Below, piece by piece: positions 54,303 through 62,665 of a DNA stretch of 64,000 nucleotides (its first letter is position 1; every line of letters begins with the position of its first letter). This DNA is from Corynebacterium provencense (lineage in GTDB: Bacteria; Actinomycetota; Actinomycetes; Mycobacteriales; Mycobacteriaceae): assembly GCA_900049755.1 (NCBI GenBank), contig LT160593.1, forward strand, positions 523,269 to 587,268, given 5' to 3'. A model generated the notes under the pieces. That model had not been told where the DNA came from and ran no database searches. It saw only the letters and a program-made list of their open reading frames with translations. A program made the translations under genes and the position numbers.

Positions 54303-55145
54303 ATGACAGTCGCAGTGACCGCTCTGGAAACCACTGATCCGGAAACACCGGCCCCGGGGCCCCGGAACCCGGACGGCAGAAAAAGGACGGGATTCGGGAT
54401 TCCGTGGCGTATGGTGTCACCTCTCGCAGTGGTTGTACTGCTGCAGCTGGGAAGCACACTGGGATTGATCCCCGAGCGGATACTTCCGTCCCCCCTGAAG
54501 ATCCTTGCAGCGGGGTGGGAGGTTATCTCGGACGGGTCCCTCGTCCAGGCATTGGCGGTGTCCGCGCAACGGGTGGCCGTGGGATTCTGCATAGGCGCGG
54601 TCGCGGGCGTGACGCTCGGACTGGTGGTGGGATTCTCCCGCATCTTCGACACCGTCCTCGACCCGTTGCTGCAGGCACTCCGTGCACTGCCGCACCTCGG
54701 GCTCGTTCCGCTCTTCATCATCTGGTTCGGTATCGGTGAACTCCCGAAAGTGCTGCTCATCGGAATCGGCGTCCTCTTCCCCCTGTACCTGAACACCGCT
54801 TCCGGGTTCCGGCAGGCTGACCCCAAGCTGCTGGAGGCCTCGAAAGTCCTCGGCTTCAGCTTCCTGATGCGAGTGCGCACCGTGATCCTGCCCGGAGCTG
54901 CGCCGGCACTTTTCGTCGGTCTCCGCCAGGCTTCAGCATCCGCCTGGCTGACGTTGATCGTGGCAGAGCAGGTCAATGCCAGGGAAGGCCTGGGATTCAT
55001 GATCAACAACGCCCGAGACTTCTACCGGACCGACATTGTGATATTCGGCCTGCTGGTCTATGCGGTCCTTGGACTGGTCACCGACGCGCTCATACGGCGC
55101 TGGGAGCGCCACGTGTTCCGGTACCGGGTGGTCGCCGGCAGATGA
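54303..55145 (+). CDS. ssuC: Sulfonate ABC transporter permease
   Basis: 280 residues, ATG at 54303 after AGGAAAGGAA. Six hydrophobic segments. The docking loop (ADPKLLEASKVLGFSFLMRVRTVILPGAAP) lies near residue 165, and GLRQASASAWLTLIVAEQVNAREGLGFMI is the SsuC/TauC signature region. 52 bp after ssuD. Confidence 0.93.
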   Translation: MTVAVTALETTDPETPAPGPRNPDGRKRTGFGIPWRMVSPLAVVVLLQLGSTLGLIPERILPSPLKILAAGWEVISDGSLVQALAVSAQRVAVGFCIGAVAGVTLGLVVGFSRIFDTVLDPLLQALRALPHLGLVPLFIIWFGIGELPKVLLIGIGVLFPLYLNTASGFRQADPKLLEASKVLGFSFLMRVRTVILPGAAPALFVGLRQASASAWLTLIVAEQVNAREGLGFMINNARDFYRTDIVIFGLLVYAVLGLVTDALIRRWERHVFRYRVVAGR

Positions 55146-55244
55146 ATTCCGGTGTTCCGGCACCGCTGCGGCACCGCCCTGACTGAGCCACGAAAGAACG
55201 CGGCGACCCGAACCTCCACCGAAACAGAAAAGAGTGACCCCACC

Positions 55245-56036
55245 ATGTCCGAGTACAGTGCATCCGACACCCTCACACGCGAACACCCACCAACTGCCGT
55301 CCGAGATGAAAGAACATCCGATGGGTCAGTGGCAGTCGTCCGGAACCTCCGGAAGTCCTACGGAGAACGGGAAGTTCTCGGCGGGATCGACCTGGACATC
55401 CGTCGGGGGGAGATCGTGGCCCTCATCGGCCGCTCCGGATCCGGGAAGTCGACGATCCTCAAGATTCTCGCCGGGCTGTCTGACTCCCACTCCGGAGAGG
55501 TGAAGGTGTCCGGACACCCTGCAGTAGCTTTCCAGGAACCCCGTCTCTTCCCGTGGCTCAGTGTCGTGGACAACGTCGCACTGGGGCTCACCAGGGACGG
55601 TGTGTCACACGATGAGGCGAGGACGAGGGCGTCATCGCTGATCGGGGAAGTACACCTCCACGGACTCGACGACGCCTGGCCGCTGACGCTCAGCGGAGGT
55701 CAGGCGCAACGGGTCTCACTTGCCCGGGCTCTCATCAGCAACCCGGACCTGCTGCTGCTCGACGAACCGTTCGGAGCCCTGGATGCGCTGACCCGGCTGA
55801 CCGCCCAGCAGCTCCTTCTCGACACCGCGACCGAGCGGGACCTCGGCGTCCTCCTGGTCACCCACGACGTCACCGAGGCTGTCTCGCTGGCGGACAGGGT
55901 GATCCTCCTGGACGGTGGGCGGATCACCGACAGGGTCACCGTCGGTCTTCCCCGCCCCCGGCGGAGGGATGCACCCGCGTTCTCAGCCCTGACCGCCCGC
56001 CTGCTTGACCTGCTGCATGTCACGACACCGGCCTGA
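55245..56036 (+). CDS. ssuB: Sulfonate ABC transporter ATP-binding protein
   Basis: 263 residues from the ATG at 55245; an in-frame GTG at 55152 would add 31 Arg/Thr-rich residues with no RBS. Walker A GRSGSGKST, Q-loop FQEPRLFPWLSV, signature TLSGGQAQRVSLARA, Walker B LLLLDEPFGALDA, and switch His LVTHDVTEA. The LFPWLSV pattern is typical of the nitrate/sulfonate/taurine importer class. Confidence 0.93.
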   Translation: MSEYSASDTLTREHPPTAVRDERTSDGSVAVVRNLRKSYGEREVLGGIDLDIRRGEIVALIGRSGSGKSTILKILAGLSDSHSGEVKVSGHPAVAFQEPRLFPWLSVVDNVALGLTRDGVSHDEARTRASSLIGEVHLHGLDDAWPLTLSGGQAQRVSLARALISNPDLLLLDEPFGALDALTRLTAQQLLLDTATERDLGVLLVTHDVTEAVSLADRVILLDGGRITDRVTVGLPRPRRRDAPAFSALTARLLDLLHVTTPA

Positions 56037-56066
56037 CCGTCACCAACAACAACAGAAAGTCACACA

Positions 56067-57038
56067 ATGAAGAAACTGCTTTCCTTGCTTGCAGCCGTTG
56101 TCCTCGGCGCCGCCGGGACTACGGCGTGCTCCTCCGGCTCCGAACCTTTCACCGGTGACCTGTCCGGCACCACGTTGAAGGTCGGTGACCAGGTGGCAGG
56201 AACAGAGAAGGTACTGCAGGCGGCCGGAGAGCTCGACGATGTCCCGTACACGATCGAATGGTCGTCATTCACCTCGGGACCTCCGCAGATTGAGGCACTC
56301 AACGCCGGACAGATCGATTTCGCCGTGACGGGGAATACTCCGCCCGTACTCGGCGGTGACACCTCCACCAAGGTGGTTCAGGCCTACGGAAACGACGCGG
56401 TAGGGGATGCAGTCCTGGTGAGAGATGATTCCGGCATCTCTACCGTGGAGCAGTTGAAGGGGCGCAAGATTGCCGTCGCCCGCGGATCCAGTGCACACGG
56501 TCACCTGGTCCTCCAGCTCGAAAAGGCGGGCCTGTCTGTCGACGACGTGGAGATCAACTATCTGCAGCCTGCGGACTCCAAGTCGGCTTTCGAGGCCGGA
56601 CAGGTGGATGCCTGGGCGGTGTGGGACCCCTACACCGCCATCGCGGAGCTCTCCGGGGCGAAGGCACTGGTCCGCGCCACCGGAGTGGCCAACGGGTACG
56701 GATTCGGCATCACCAGCGACAGTGCTCTCGGAGACGAGGCGCGTACCGCCGCGCTCCGGGATCTTGTTCAGCGCGTGGCCAGAGCCTATATCTGGGCGGA
56801 CGAGCATCCGGACGAGTGGGCGGCCATCTACGCCGAGGAGACCGGAACGGAACTGGAGGCCGCGAAGCTCAACACGCGGAGCACCAGGTTGGCGATTCCT
56901 CTCGACGACAAGGTGAATGAGTCACAGAACAGTCTCATTGACGCGTTCGTGACCGCCGGCGTACTGCCCGAGGGATTCGACTTCGGTGACAAGGTCGACA
57001 CCAGGTTCACCGATGACGTCCGGCAGTACTTCCGGTGA
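56067..57038 (+). CDS. ssuA: Sulfonate-binding lipoprotein
   Basis: 323 residues. Lipobox TTAC with Cys at residue 21. Periplasmic-binding fold of the SsuA type: IDFAVTGNTPPVLGG, ARGSSAHGHLVLQLEKAGLSVDDV split across the hinge, and FEAGQVDAWAVWDPYTAIAEL. It delivers aliphatic sulfonates to SsuC/SsuB. Ends 15 bp from the convergent siderophore-interacting gene. Confidence 0.93.
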   Translation: MKKLLSLLAAVVLGAAGTTACSSGSEPFTGDLSGTTLKVGDQVAGTEKVLQAAGELDDVPYTIEWSSFTSGPPQIEALNAGQIDFAVTGNTPPVLGGDTSTKVVQAYGNDAVGDAVLVRDDSGISTVEQLKGRKIAVARGSSAHGHLVLQLEKAGLSVDDVEINYLQPADSKSAFEAGQVDAWAVWDPYTAIAELSGAKALVRATGVANGYGFGITSDSALGDEARTAALRDLVQRVARAYIWADEHPDEWAAIYAEETGTELEAAKLNTRSTRLAIPLDDKVNESQNSLIDAFVTAGVLPEGFDFGDKVDTRFTDDVRQYFR

Positions 57039-57053
57039 GCCGGACGGATCCGG

Positions 57054-57938
57054 TCAGATCTCGATCTCGAAGTCGTCGTCGGCGGTGAGTTCCCGGCCTT
57101 CGGCCTGCATCCGGGCGACACCCTGCAGCCGTGCGAGGTCGGTGTCCGTCCCGGTTTTCCCGCGACGCCAGTACCCGAAGACCTGCACCTGTGACCTGGG
57201 AAGTTTCCGCTCTTTCAGACTGAGGGCGCGGACGGCACGGATGTCCTCGCGCTCACCGGCAGCCCACACGGTGTCCGTGGCGGGGGTGTCGAGGTCCGCC
57301 AGGGCATCTGCCAGGGGGGTGTCGGATTCTCCGGCGAAGATGATCTGTGCCCCCGGGAAGTCCGCGGAGTAGGTCGCGGTCTGCGGGTCCCGGTCCGGCA
57401 GTGCGAGAACCACTGTGGCGATCCCGGGTACGGACCGTGCGATGGCTGAGGCTGCGGGGTAGGCGGAGCCGTCGGCGAGGAGGTGGATCCGGCCGGCCGG
57501 GTCCACGGCGTCCTGTCCTGTGGGGGCGGGGTGTGGCCGGGGGCCGGAGAAGTCCACCGTGTCCCCGGGGGTCAGTCCGGTCAGCCACCGCATCATCGGG
57601 GAGGTCGAGCCGTGGACCACGATGTCGATGTCGGCCGTGGAGGACGCCGTGTCCACGTTGGCCAGGGTGTAAACCCGGCGGCATATCCCGGCCTGTCCGA
57701 TGAGGGGGCCGAGGGCGTCGTCGGCGTCGGGGACGGCGAGGCGTACCGCGAGATTGGGGTGGGACCAGTCGGCCGGGTCGGTGTCCGCCATGCCCGGGAT
57801 CCTGCCGCTGACCCGTGCGAGCCACGGGTACCGCCGGGTCACGGAGGTGACCTCGAAGGTGAGGTCGTTGAGCCCGGCCCGGTGCCGGTCACTGTTGAGC
57901 AGTGCGTTCACTGTCGTGGCGTCGGGGGTGTCATTCAT
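57054..57938 (-). CDS. Siderophore-interacting protein (second copy)
   Basis: 294 residues. The FAD-binding half has CRRVYTLANVDTASSTADIDIVVHG, matching the canonical RxYT...DFVLHG pattern more closely than the copy at 3564. The C-terminal half has the ADGSAYPAASAIARS NAD(P)H/ferredoxin-reductase-like segment and VWAAGEREDIRAVR, ending with the FGYWRRG motif of the family. Predicted cytoplasmic ferric-siderophore reductase. Its start overlaps the end of the binding-protein gene by eight bases, so uptake and iron release are co-expressed. Confidence 0.9.
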   Translation of the reverse strand: MNDTPDATTVNALLNSDRHRAGLNDLTFEVTSVTRRYPWLARVSGRIPGMADTDPADWSHPNLAVRLAVPDADDALGPLIGQAGICRRVYTLANVDTASSTADIDIVVHGSTSPMMRWLTGLTPGDTVDFSGPRPHPAPTGQDAVDPAGRIHLLADGSAYPAASAIARSVPGIATVVLALPDRDPQTATYSADFPGAQIIFAGESDTPLADALADLDTPATDTVWAAGEREDIRAVRALSLKERKLPRSQVQVFGYWRRGKTGTDTDLARLQGVARMQAEGRELTADDDFEIEI

Positions 57939-58944
57939 TTCCGGCTCCGTTCTGCAGTGCGGCGAAGTACGGGTCGAGCTGGTCGAGGATCCAGGGGATG
58001 CTGCGGACCGTCGGTCCGGCCAGTGCAGTGGCCGCGGCGGTGTCGAGTTCTGCGACGGATCCGCGCTTCACGGCCCTGAGATCGGCCCAGCCGGCGAGAG
58101 TCTCGGGCTTGTCGCCGGTGAGCCACAGTGCCAGCAGGTCAACGTCGAGGGTGTCGAGGTTCTCCGCGGACACGGACACTCCCCGGGCTGTCTCTGTGCC
58201 GGACAGCTGGTCGGCGGTGGAGACCATTCCGAGGTCGGTGAAGAAGACGTTGGCGGCGTCCTGTGGGGAGGTGATGACCGAGAAGGCCTGGGCCCGGTAG
58301 GCGGCGTAGGCGAAGGTCGAACCCTGCAGTGCGGGGTAGCTGTTCTTTGTGGCGTCCATGTCGGCGTCGACGGAGGAGACCAGTTCGGACGCCTTGTCTT
58401 TCTCACCGAGGATGTCTCCGGCTGTGGTGGTGACTTTCCGCCAGTCGTCGATCTTCCCGTCCCCGACGGTGGCTACGGTGGGCGCTACGGCGTTGAGTGC
58501 GTCATAGGTTTCCCGGTCGGGCACGTAGCCGGCGAAGATCACGTCGGGGTCTTTCTGCGCGATGGCCTCCATGCCCATTGTGGTGATCAGGTCGGCGGAG
58601 GTGGCGGTGACGTCAACTGTCTCGCCCGCGGCGTCCGGGGACCAGGGGGCCCCTTCTTTCGCGGTGCTGTTGACCACCTGGACGTCGACGGGGGAGCCGA
58701 GTTCGGCGAAGGCGTCCGTCCAGTTCTGGCTGAAGCTCAGCACCCGGTCCGGGTTGGTGGGGACGTCGGTGGTGCCGTAGGCGTGGGCGACTGCGACGGT
58801 GCCGTTGTCCCCGCCACCGTTGTCCCCGGAACTGCCGGAGCTGTCGGGGTTGTCCGTGTCGCCGGAGCAGGCCGCGAGGGTCACTGCGCAGGCCAGTGCG
58901 GTGACTGCGGACATGGTGCGGGCGATGCCGCCGGATAGTTTCAT
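57931..58944 (-). CDS. Iron-siderophore ABC transporter binding lipoprotein
   Basis: 337 residues. Lipobox LAAC with Cys near residue 26, followed by a Gly/Ser/Asp linker. Class III (FepB/FecB-type) fold: VPTNPDRVLSFSQNWTDAFAELG, DPDVIFAGYVPDRETYDALNAVAPTVAT and the long connecting helix, with LDVDLLALWL late. Permease and ATPase partners are not in the window. The upstream region carries dyads and faces an AraC-type regulator, the usual arrangement for siderophore-responsive control. Confidence 0.9.
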   Translation of the reverse strand: MKLSGGIARTMSAVTALACAVTLAACSGDTDNPDSSGSSGDNGGGDNGTVAVAHAYGTTDVPTNPDRVLSFSQNWTDAFAELGSPVDVQVVNSTAKEGAPWSPDAAGETVDVTATSADLITTMGMEAIAQKDPDVIFAGYVPDRETYDALNAVAPTVATVGDGKIDDWRKVTTTAGDILGEKDKASELVSSVDADMDATKNSYPALQGSTFAYAAYRAQAFSVITSPQDAANVFFTDLGMVSTADQLSGTETARGVSVSAENLDTLDVDLLALWLTGDKPETLAGWADLRAVKRGSVAELDTAAATALAGPTVRSIPWILDQLDPYFAALQNGAGNE

Positions 58945-58962
58945 TGCATCCTCCAGGGGAAC

Positions 58963-58983
58963 CTCAGACAGCTGAGCCTCAGC
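58963..58983. promoter_or_regulatory. Overlapping dyads upstream of the siderophore-binding gene
   Basis: CTCAGACAGCTGAG (58963-58976, 5-4-5) overlaps GCTGAGCCTCAGC (58971-58983, perfect 6-1-6). They lie in the 63-bp spacer between the binding-protein start and the AraC gene. They could bind the AraC protein or an iron repressor. The match to the DtxR 19-bp consensus is poor. Confidence 0.45.
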
Positions 58984-59007
58984 TCACTTCACCGCGCTGA
59001 GTGTACG

Positions 59008-60545
59008 GTGTTGACCGTGACAGATGTTGACGGTATTCGTCAGGAAGTTGAACTTCGCCACTGCCAGGTGTGGTGGGTCCTCAGCGGTACCCTCCACATC
59101 AGCTGCCGGGTGAGCGACGGTCCCGGACGGCCGGACCAGCCCAGTTCGGGTCAGCCCAGTTCGGGTCAGCTCCGCACCATCCAGCTCGGGGCCGGCCGGG
59201 CGACCGTCCTGGACAAGGGCGTCCGGGTCAGTGTCCGTAGACAGCAGGGCACTGTCGCCCTCGGCTACCGTTCGCGGACGGAGGACCCCCTGCCCTTCGA
59301 CAGGGAGGCCCCGGTCTCCACCGGGACGGTTCCCGCGGACTGGGAGGGCGCCCTGATCGGACAGTTCGCCGAAAGCCTCAGCTACCTTCGCGCCGGGAGA
59401 ACACCCCGGCCGGCGGCCGTGCCCGTTCTGCACCGGGGCCGCCACTGCCGCTGGACCCCGCCGCCCGGGCGGCCGCCCGGATCATGGTGGAGGATCCCGC
59501 TGCGCCTGCCGGAGTCGCGGAACTCGCCTCCGCGGTCTTCCTGTCACCGTCGACGCTCAACCGTCGATTCCGGGAGGACACGTCACTGACCGTCGGCGCC
59601 TGGCGATCCAGGCTGCGGATCTCTGTCGCCGCAGAGTACCTCCGGGAACCGGGGAGCACCCTGGAGTCCGCCGCCCACCAGGTGGGGCTGTCCTCGGCGT
59701 CCTCCCTGTGCAGGCTCTTCCGCACAGTGGCCGGGACAACCCCTGCCCGCTCCTGTCGTGCGGATCCACCGGAAGACGGTCCACGGCCACCGGGGGAGAC
59801 CCGTGCGACCGTGAGATCGACCTGGCCACGCACGAACAGACTGCACGTGCTCGTGTGGGCGTTCCGCGGAAACTGCCGGGCCACTGTCGGTGAGACCACC
59901 GTGGACGTGGAGGAGGGGCGACTGGTCTGGTTGCCTGCGGGTGTCCCGAACCACCTCACCACCGATCCCGGTGGGATGGTGCTGCCTGTCGGGGCACGTG
60001 CCGGGAGAGTCCACGGGATCCGCCGACCGGTGCCCGTCCCGGGCAGGCCGGACAGGGACCGGCTGCTGGGCGTCATCGGCAGGGAGTACGATCCTCTCGC
60101 GGCGGAGAGGACCGACACGGTCGACGGCTGGTTCTACGCCTTTCTCTCGGAGGAACCCGGTCCCTCCGAGCAGGGCGGGGAGCAGGGCAGGCAGGGAAGC
60201 GCAGCGGGGGGCGATGATTCCGGACTCCGGGAGTCGCGGGTGCTGGAGCGACTTCTCGACGACTTCCGCCGTGACCCGACCCGCAATCTCACCGCACAGG
60301 AATGGGCGGAGATCGCCGGATGCTCCGTGGCGGAACTGCGCGAGGCACTCGACGTCTTCGGCATCCCCCGGGTGAGGCGGTGGGCCGGGCATCTCCGCAT
60401 GGTCGCGGCACGGCGACTCCTGTTGTCCGGGGTACCGGTCGCTGCGGTGGCGCACCATCTGGGGTACTCGGGGAGCGCGTCTTTCAGCCATGTCTTCCGC
60501 CGGGCGCACGGTGTCGGCCCACGGGACTTCCTCGGGTACGCCTGA
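59008..60545 (+). pseudogene. Tandem AraC-family regulator (two sensor-HTH modules) with a frameshift
   Basis: 59008-about 59440 in one frame encodes a cupin-like sensor beginning with VTDVDGIRQEVELRH. From about 59440 the homology continues in another frame: LDPAARAAARIMVEDPAAPAG and a first AraC HTH (PSTLNRRFREDTSLTVGAWRSRLRI, SAAHQVGLSSASSLCRLFR). Without another break, a second sensor (LHVLVWAFRGNCRATVGE, LVWLPAGVPNHLTTDPGG) and a second HTH (VAELREALDVFG, VAHHLGYSGSASFSHVFRRAHGVGPRDFLGYA) follow to 60545. This looks like two AraC proteins fused head to tail, with a single frameshift in a GC-rich run. It may be a sequencing error, real decay or, less likely, recoding. Probably controls siderophore uptake. 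Confidence 0.7.
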
Positions 60546-60624
60546 ACTTCTCCGGCGCGGGGCGTCCACGGGCCGCTGCGGGAGGCCGGCCCTGTACGGT
60601 GTACAGATCCTGATCAGATCCTGC

Positions 60625-61524
60625 TCAGATCTCCGGGGATTCCCTCCGTGCCGCTGACGCCAGCGCCGCCCTGAACGCCCGCACCGCCGGGTGCCCTGTC
60701 TGTCCCTCGCGCACCGCAGTGTAGAGCAGTCGCGCCGGGGATCCCGGCAGCGCCTGGGCACGGGTCTGGTCGAGGAATGTCCCGACCAGGAGTGAGGGGA
60801 TGACCGCCACCGCGTGTCCGGTGCGCACCAGGTGGGCCTGGAGAAGCGGATCGTCGGTGTCACAGAGGACCTTCGGCACGATACCGGCGTCCCCCAGCAT
60901 CCGCCGCACCCACCGACCCCCGGGAAGGTACTCCGGGTCGATCGCCCAGGGTGCCTCCGCCAGGGTGGAGAGCGGTTCGGGACCGGGCCAGTCTGACGGG
61001 GTGACCAGGAGCAGCGGGTCGGTGAACAGTTCCTGACGTTCCATCCCGGGGCGTACCGGGTCGGGTTCGTCCGGCCACTGGTCACCGATGACCAGGTCGT
61101 AGAGGTGTGCGGCCAGTCCGTCGAATGCGGGGCCGATCTCGCGGTGGAACACCTCCACCTGCAGTTCAGGGTGTCTGGCCCTGACCAGGGTGAGTGCCGT
61201 GGGCAGGATCGACGCCAACGCCGAGTGGAACGCCGTGACCCGCAGGGTCCCCGACACCCGGGGGGAGGACGCCGCCAGTTCCGCCTCCGCCCGGTCCAGC
61301 ACCGTGAGCACCTCGTCGGTACGTGCCACGAGCAGACGGGCGGCGTCAGTCAGTTTCACCCCGCGGCCCACCGGTTCAAGCAGGGGGACGCCCGCCTCTT
61401 TCTCCAGCCGGGCCAGCTGGTGGGACACCGCGGAGGGGGAGTAGTTGAGCACCCGTGCCACTTCGGCGAGGGTGCCGCGCCGGGCAAGCTCACGGAGGAT
61501 CGTCAGACGGTGAACGTTCAACAT
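60625..61524 (-). CDS. LysR-family transcriptional regulator
   Basis: 299 residues. The N-terminal winged HTH reads LTILRELARRGTLAEVARVLNYSPSAVSHQLARLEKEAGVPLLEPVGRGVKLTDAA; the LysR substrate-binding domain follows (VTAFHSALASILP, DLVIGDQW, HAVAVIPSLLV). Divergent from the EamA exporter with 66 bp between starts, the classic layout for a LysR regulator and its exporter target. The HTH wording is close to amino-acid-exporter regulators of actinobacteria; the effector is unknown. Confidence 0.92.
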   Translation of the reverse strand: MLNVHRLTILRELARRGTLAEVARVLNYSPSAVSHQLARLEKEAGVPLLEPVGRGVKLTDAARLLVARTDEVLTVLDRAEAELAASSPRVSGTLRVTAFHSALASILPTALTLVRARHPELQVEVFHREIGPAFDGLAAHLYDLVIGDQWPDEPDPVRPGMERQELFTDPLLLVTPSDWPGPEPLSTLAEAPWAIDPEYLPGGRWVRRMLGDAGIVPKVLCDTDDPLLQAHLVRTGHAVAVIPSLLVGTFLDQTRAQALPGSPARLLYTAVREGQTGHPAVRAFRAALASAARRESPEI

Positions 61525-61590
61525 AATTCACCATTATCGGCCGAATACCTGAGCTGGACCACCCGTTCGTCGGCGGTGCACAATACCTGG

Positions 61591-62601
61591 GTGTCGAACC
61601 GCTCCACTGTCTCCGTGACATCTTCCTCATCCACCGCCTTCCCCGTGCTGTGCATCCTGGGATCCTGTGCCTCACTCCAGTTCGGGGCGGCCACAGCGGT
61701 GCACCTCTTCGACGACCTCGGGACCTGGGGGGTCACCCTGCTCCGCCTCGGTATCGGCGGACTGGTCCTGCTCGTCGTCTCGCGGCCGGCCGTGCGGGCC
61801 TGGAAGGCGGGCCAGTGGAGGTCGGTCGTCCTCTTCGCGGCCACCATGGCGCTCATGAACGGCTTCTACTATGCGGCCATCGGCCTGATCCCCCTGTCCG
61901 CGGCGGTTGCACTGGAGTTCACCGGCCCGTTGGTCTACTCCGCGGTGACATCACGGAACCGTGGGGATCTGGTGTGGGTCGGACTCGCGGCCGTCGGTAT
62001 GGCCGTGCTCGGTGCCGAGTCCTTCGCCGGGGGCGCCGACCTCGACCCGGTGGGGGTGGTCTACGCCCTGGTCGCGGGAGTGTTCTGGGTCGGCTACATC
62101 ATCTACTCGGCACGGGTCGGCCAGTCCATCCCCGGCACCGGGGGACTGGCGGTGGCCATGTTCCTCGGCGCGGTCATGCTCGCCCCGGTGGGTGCCGCAG
62201 GGGCCTTCGTCGGCGTCTCCGGAGGCGACGGCGGGCTGGTGCAGCAGCCGGGACTTCTCTGGTTCGCGGCTGTCACGTCACTGCTTGCCTCGGTCCTGCC
62301 CTACACCCTGGAACTCGTCGCGCTGCGGCGCATCTCCGGTGCGGTGTTCAGCATCCTCGTCAGTCTGGAGCCGGCGTTCGCCGCGGCGGCGGGAATGCTG
62401 CTTCTGGGGCAGGAGCTCACCGGGTACAGGGTGGTCACCATAGTGCTCGTGATCTGTGCGTCGGCAGGAGTGACCTGGTCCCAGCACCACCAGCGGGTGA
62501 CGGCGGGGGAGACGGGCGGAAAGGTGGGGCAGGACGGGGACAGTCAGGACGCCGCGGGTGCCGTGCACGCCCCGACCGCGGCCTCACACCCGGCCCCCTG
62601 A
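61591..62601 (+). CDS. EamA/RhtA-family exporter
   Basis: 336 residues from the GTG at 61591; the longer open frame runs antisense into the LysR gene. About ten hydrophobic segments in two EamA repeats: the first includes CASLQFGAATAVHLFDDLG and ALEFTGPLVYSAV, the second VPYTLELVALRRISGAVFSILVSLEPAFAAAAG in its VLPYTLE form, the signature of RhtA-type threonine/homoserine exporters. A hydrophilic tail of 40 residues ends it. No RBS; a CAATAC element at 61581 is very close to the start, so a leaderless transcript is possible. Confidence 0.88.
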   Translation: MSNRSTVSVTSSSSTAFPVLCILGSCASLQFGAATAVHLFDDLGTWGVTLLRLGIGGLVLLVVSRPAVRAWKAGQWRSVVLFAATMALMNGFYYAAIGLIPLSAAVALEFTGPLVYSAVTSRNRGDLVWVGLAAVGMAVLGAESFAGGADLDPVGVVYALVAGVFWVGYIIYSARVGQSIPGTGGLAVAMFLGAVMLAPVGAAGAFVGVSGGDGGLVQQPGLLWFAAVTSLLASVLPYTLELVALRRISGAVFSILVSLEPAFAAAAGMLLLGQELTGYRVVTIVLVICASAGVTWSQHHQRVTAGETGGKVGQDGDSQDAAGAVHAPTAASHPAP

Positions 62602-62641
62602 CCGGAGGACCTCCGGACCGGCAGCTGGTCTGACAGCTGCC
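62602..62641. terminator. Two adjacent hairpins between convergent genes
   Basis: CCGGAGGACCTCCGG (62602-62616, perfect 7-1-7) and an 8-bp stem GGCAGCTG/CAGCTGCC (62620-62641, 6-nt loop). They lie between the EamA gene and the convergent LEA-like gene. No T-tract; probably a bidirectional terminator. Confidence 0.55.
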
Positions 62642-62665
62642 TCCGGTGTCGTCCGTTTCCGGCTG

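Noticed and set aside
58963..58983. DtxR iron box upstream of the siderophore-binding gene
   Set aside because: The dyads do not fit the 19-bp DtxR consensus; listed only as a generic operator candidate.
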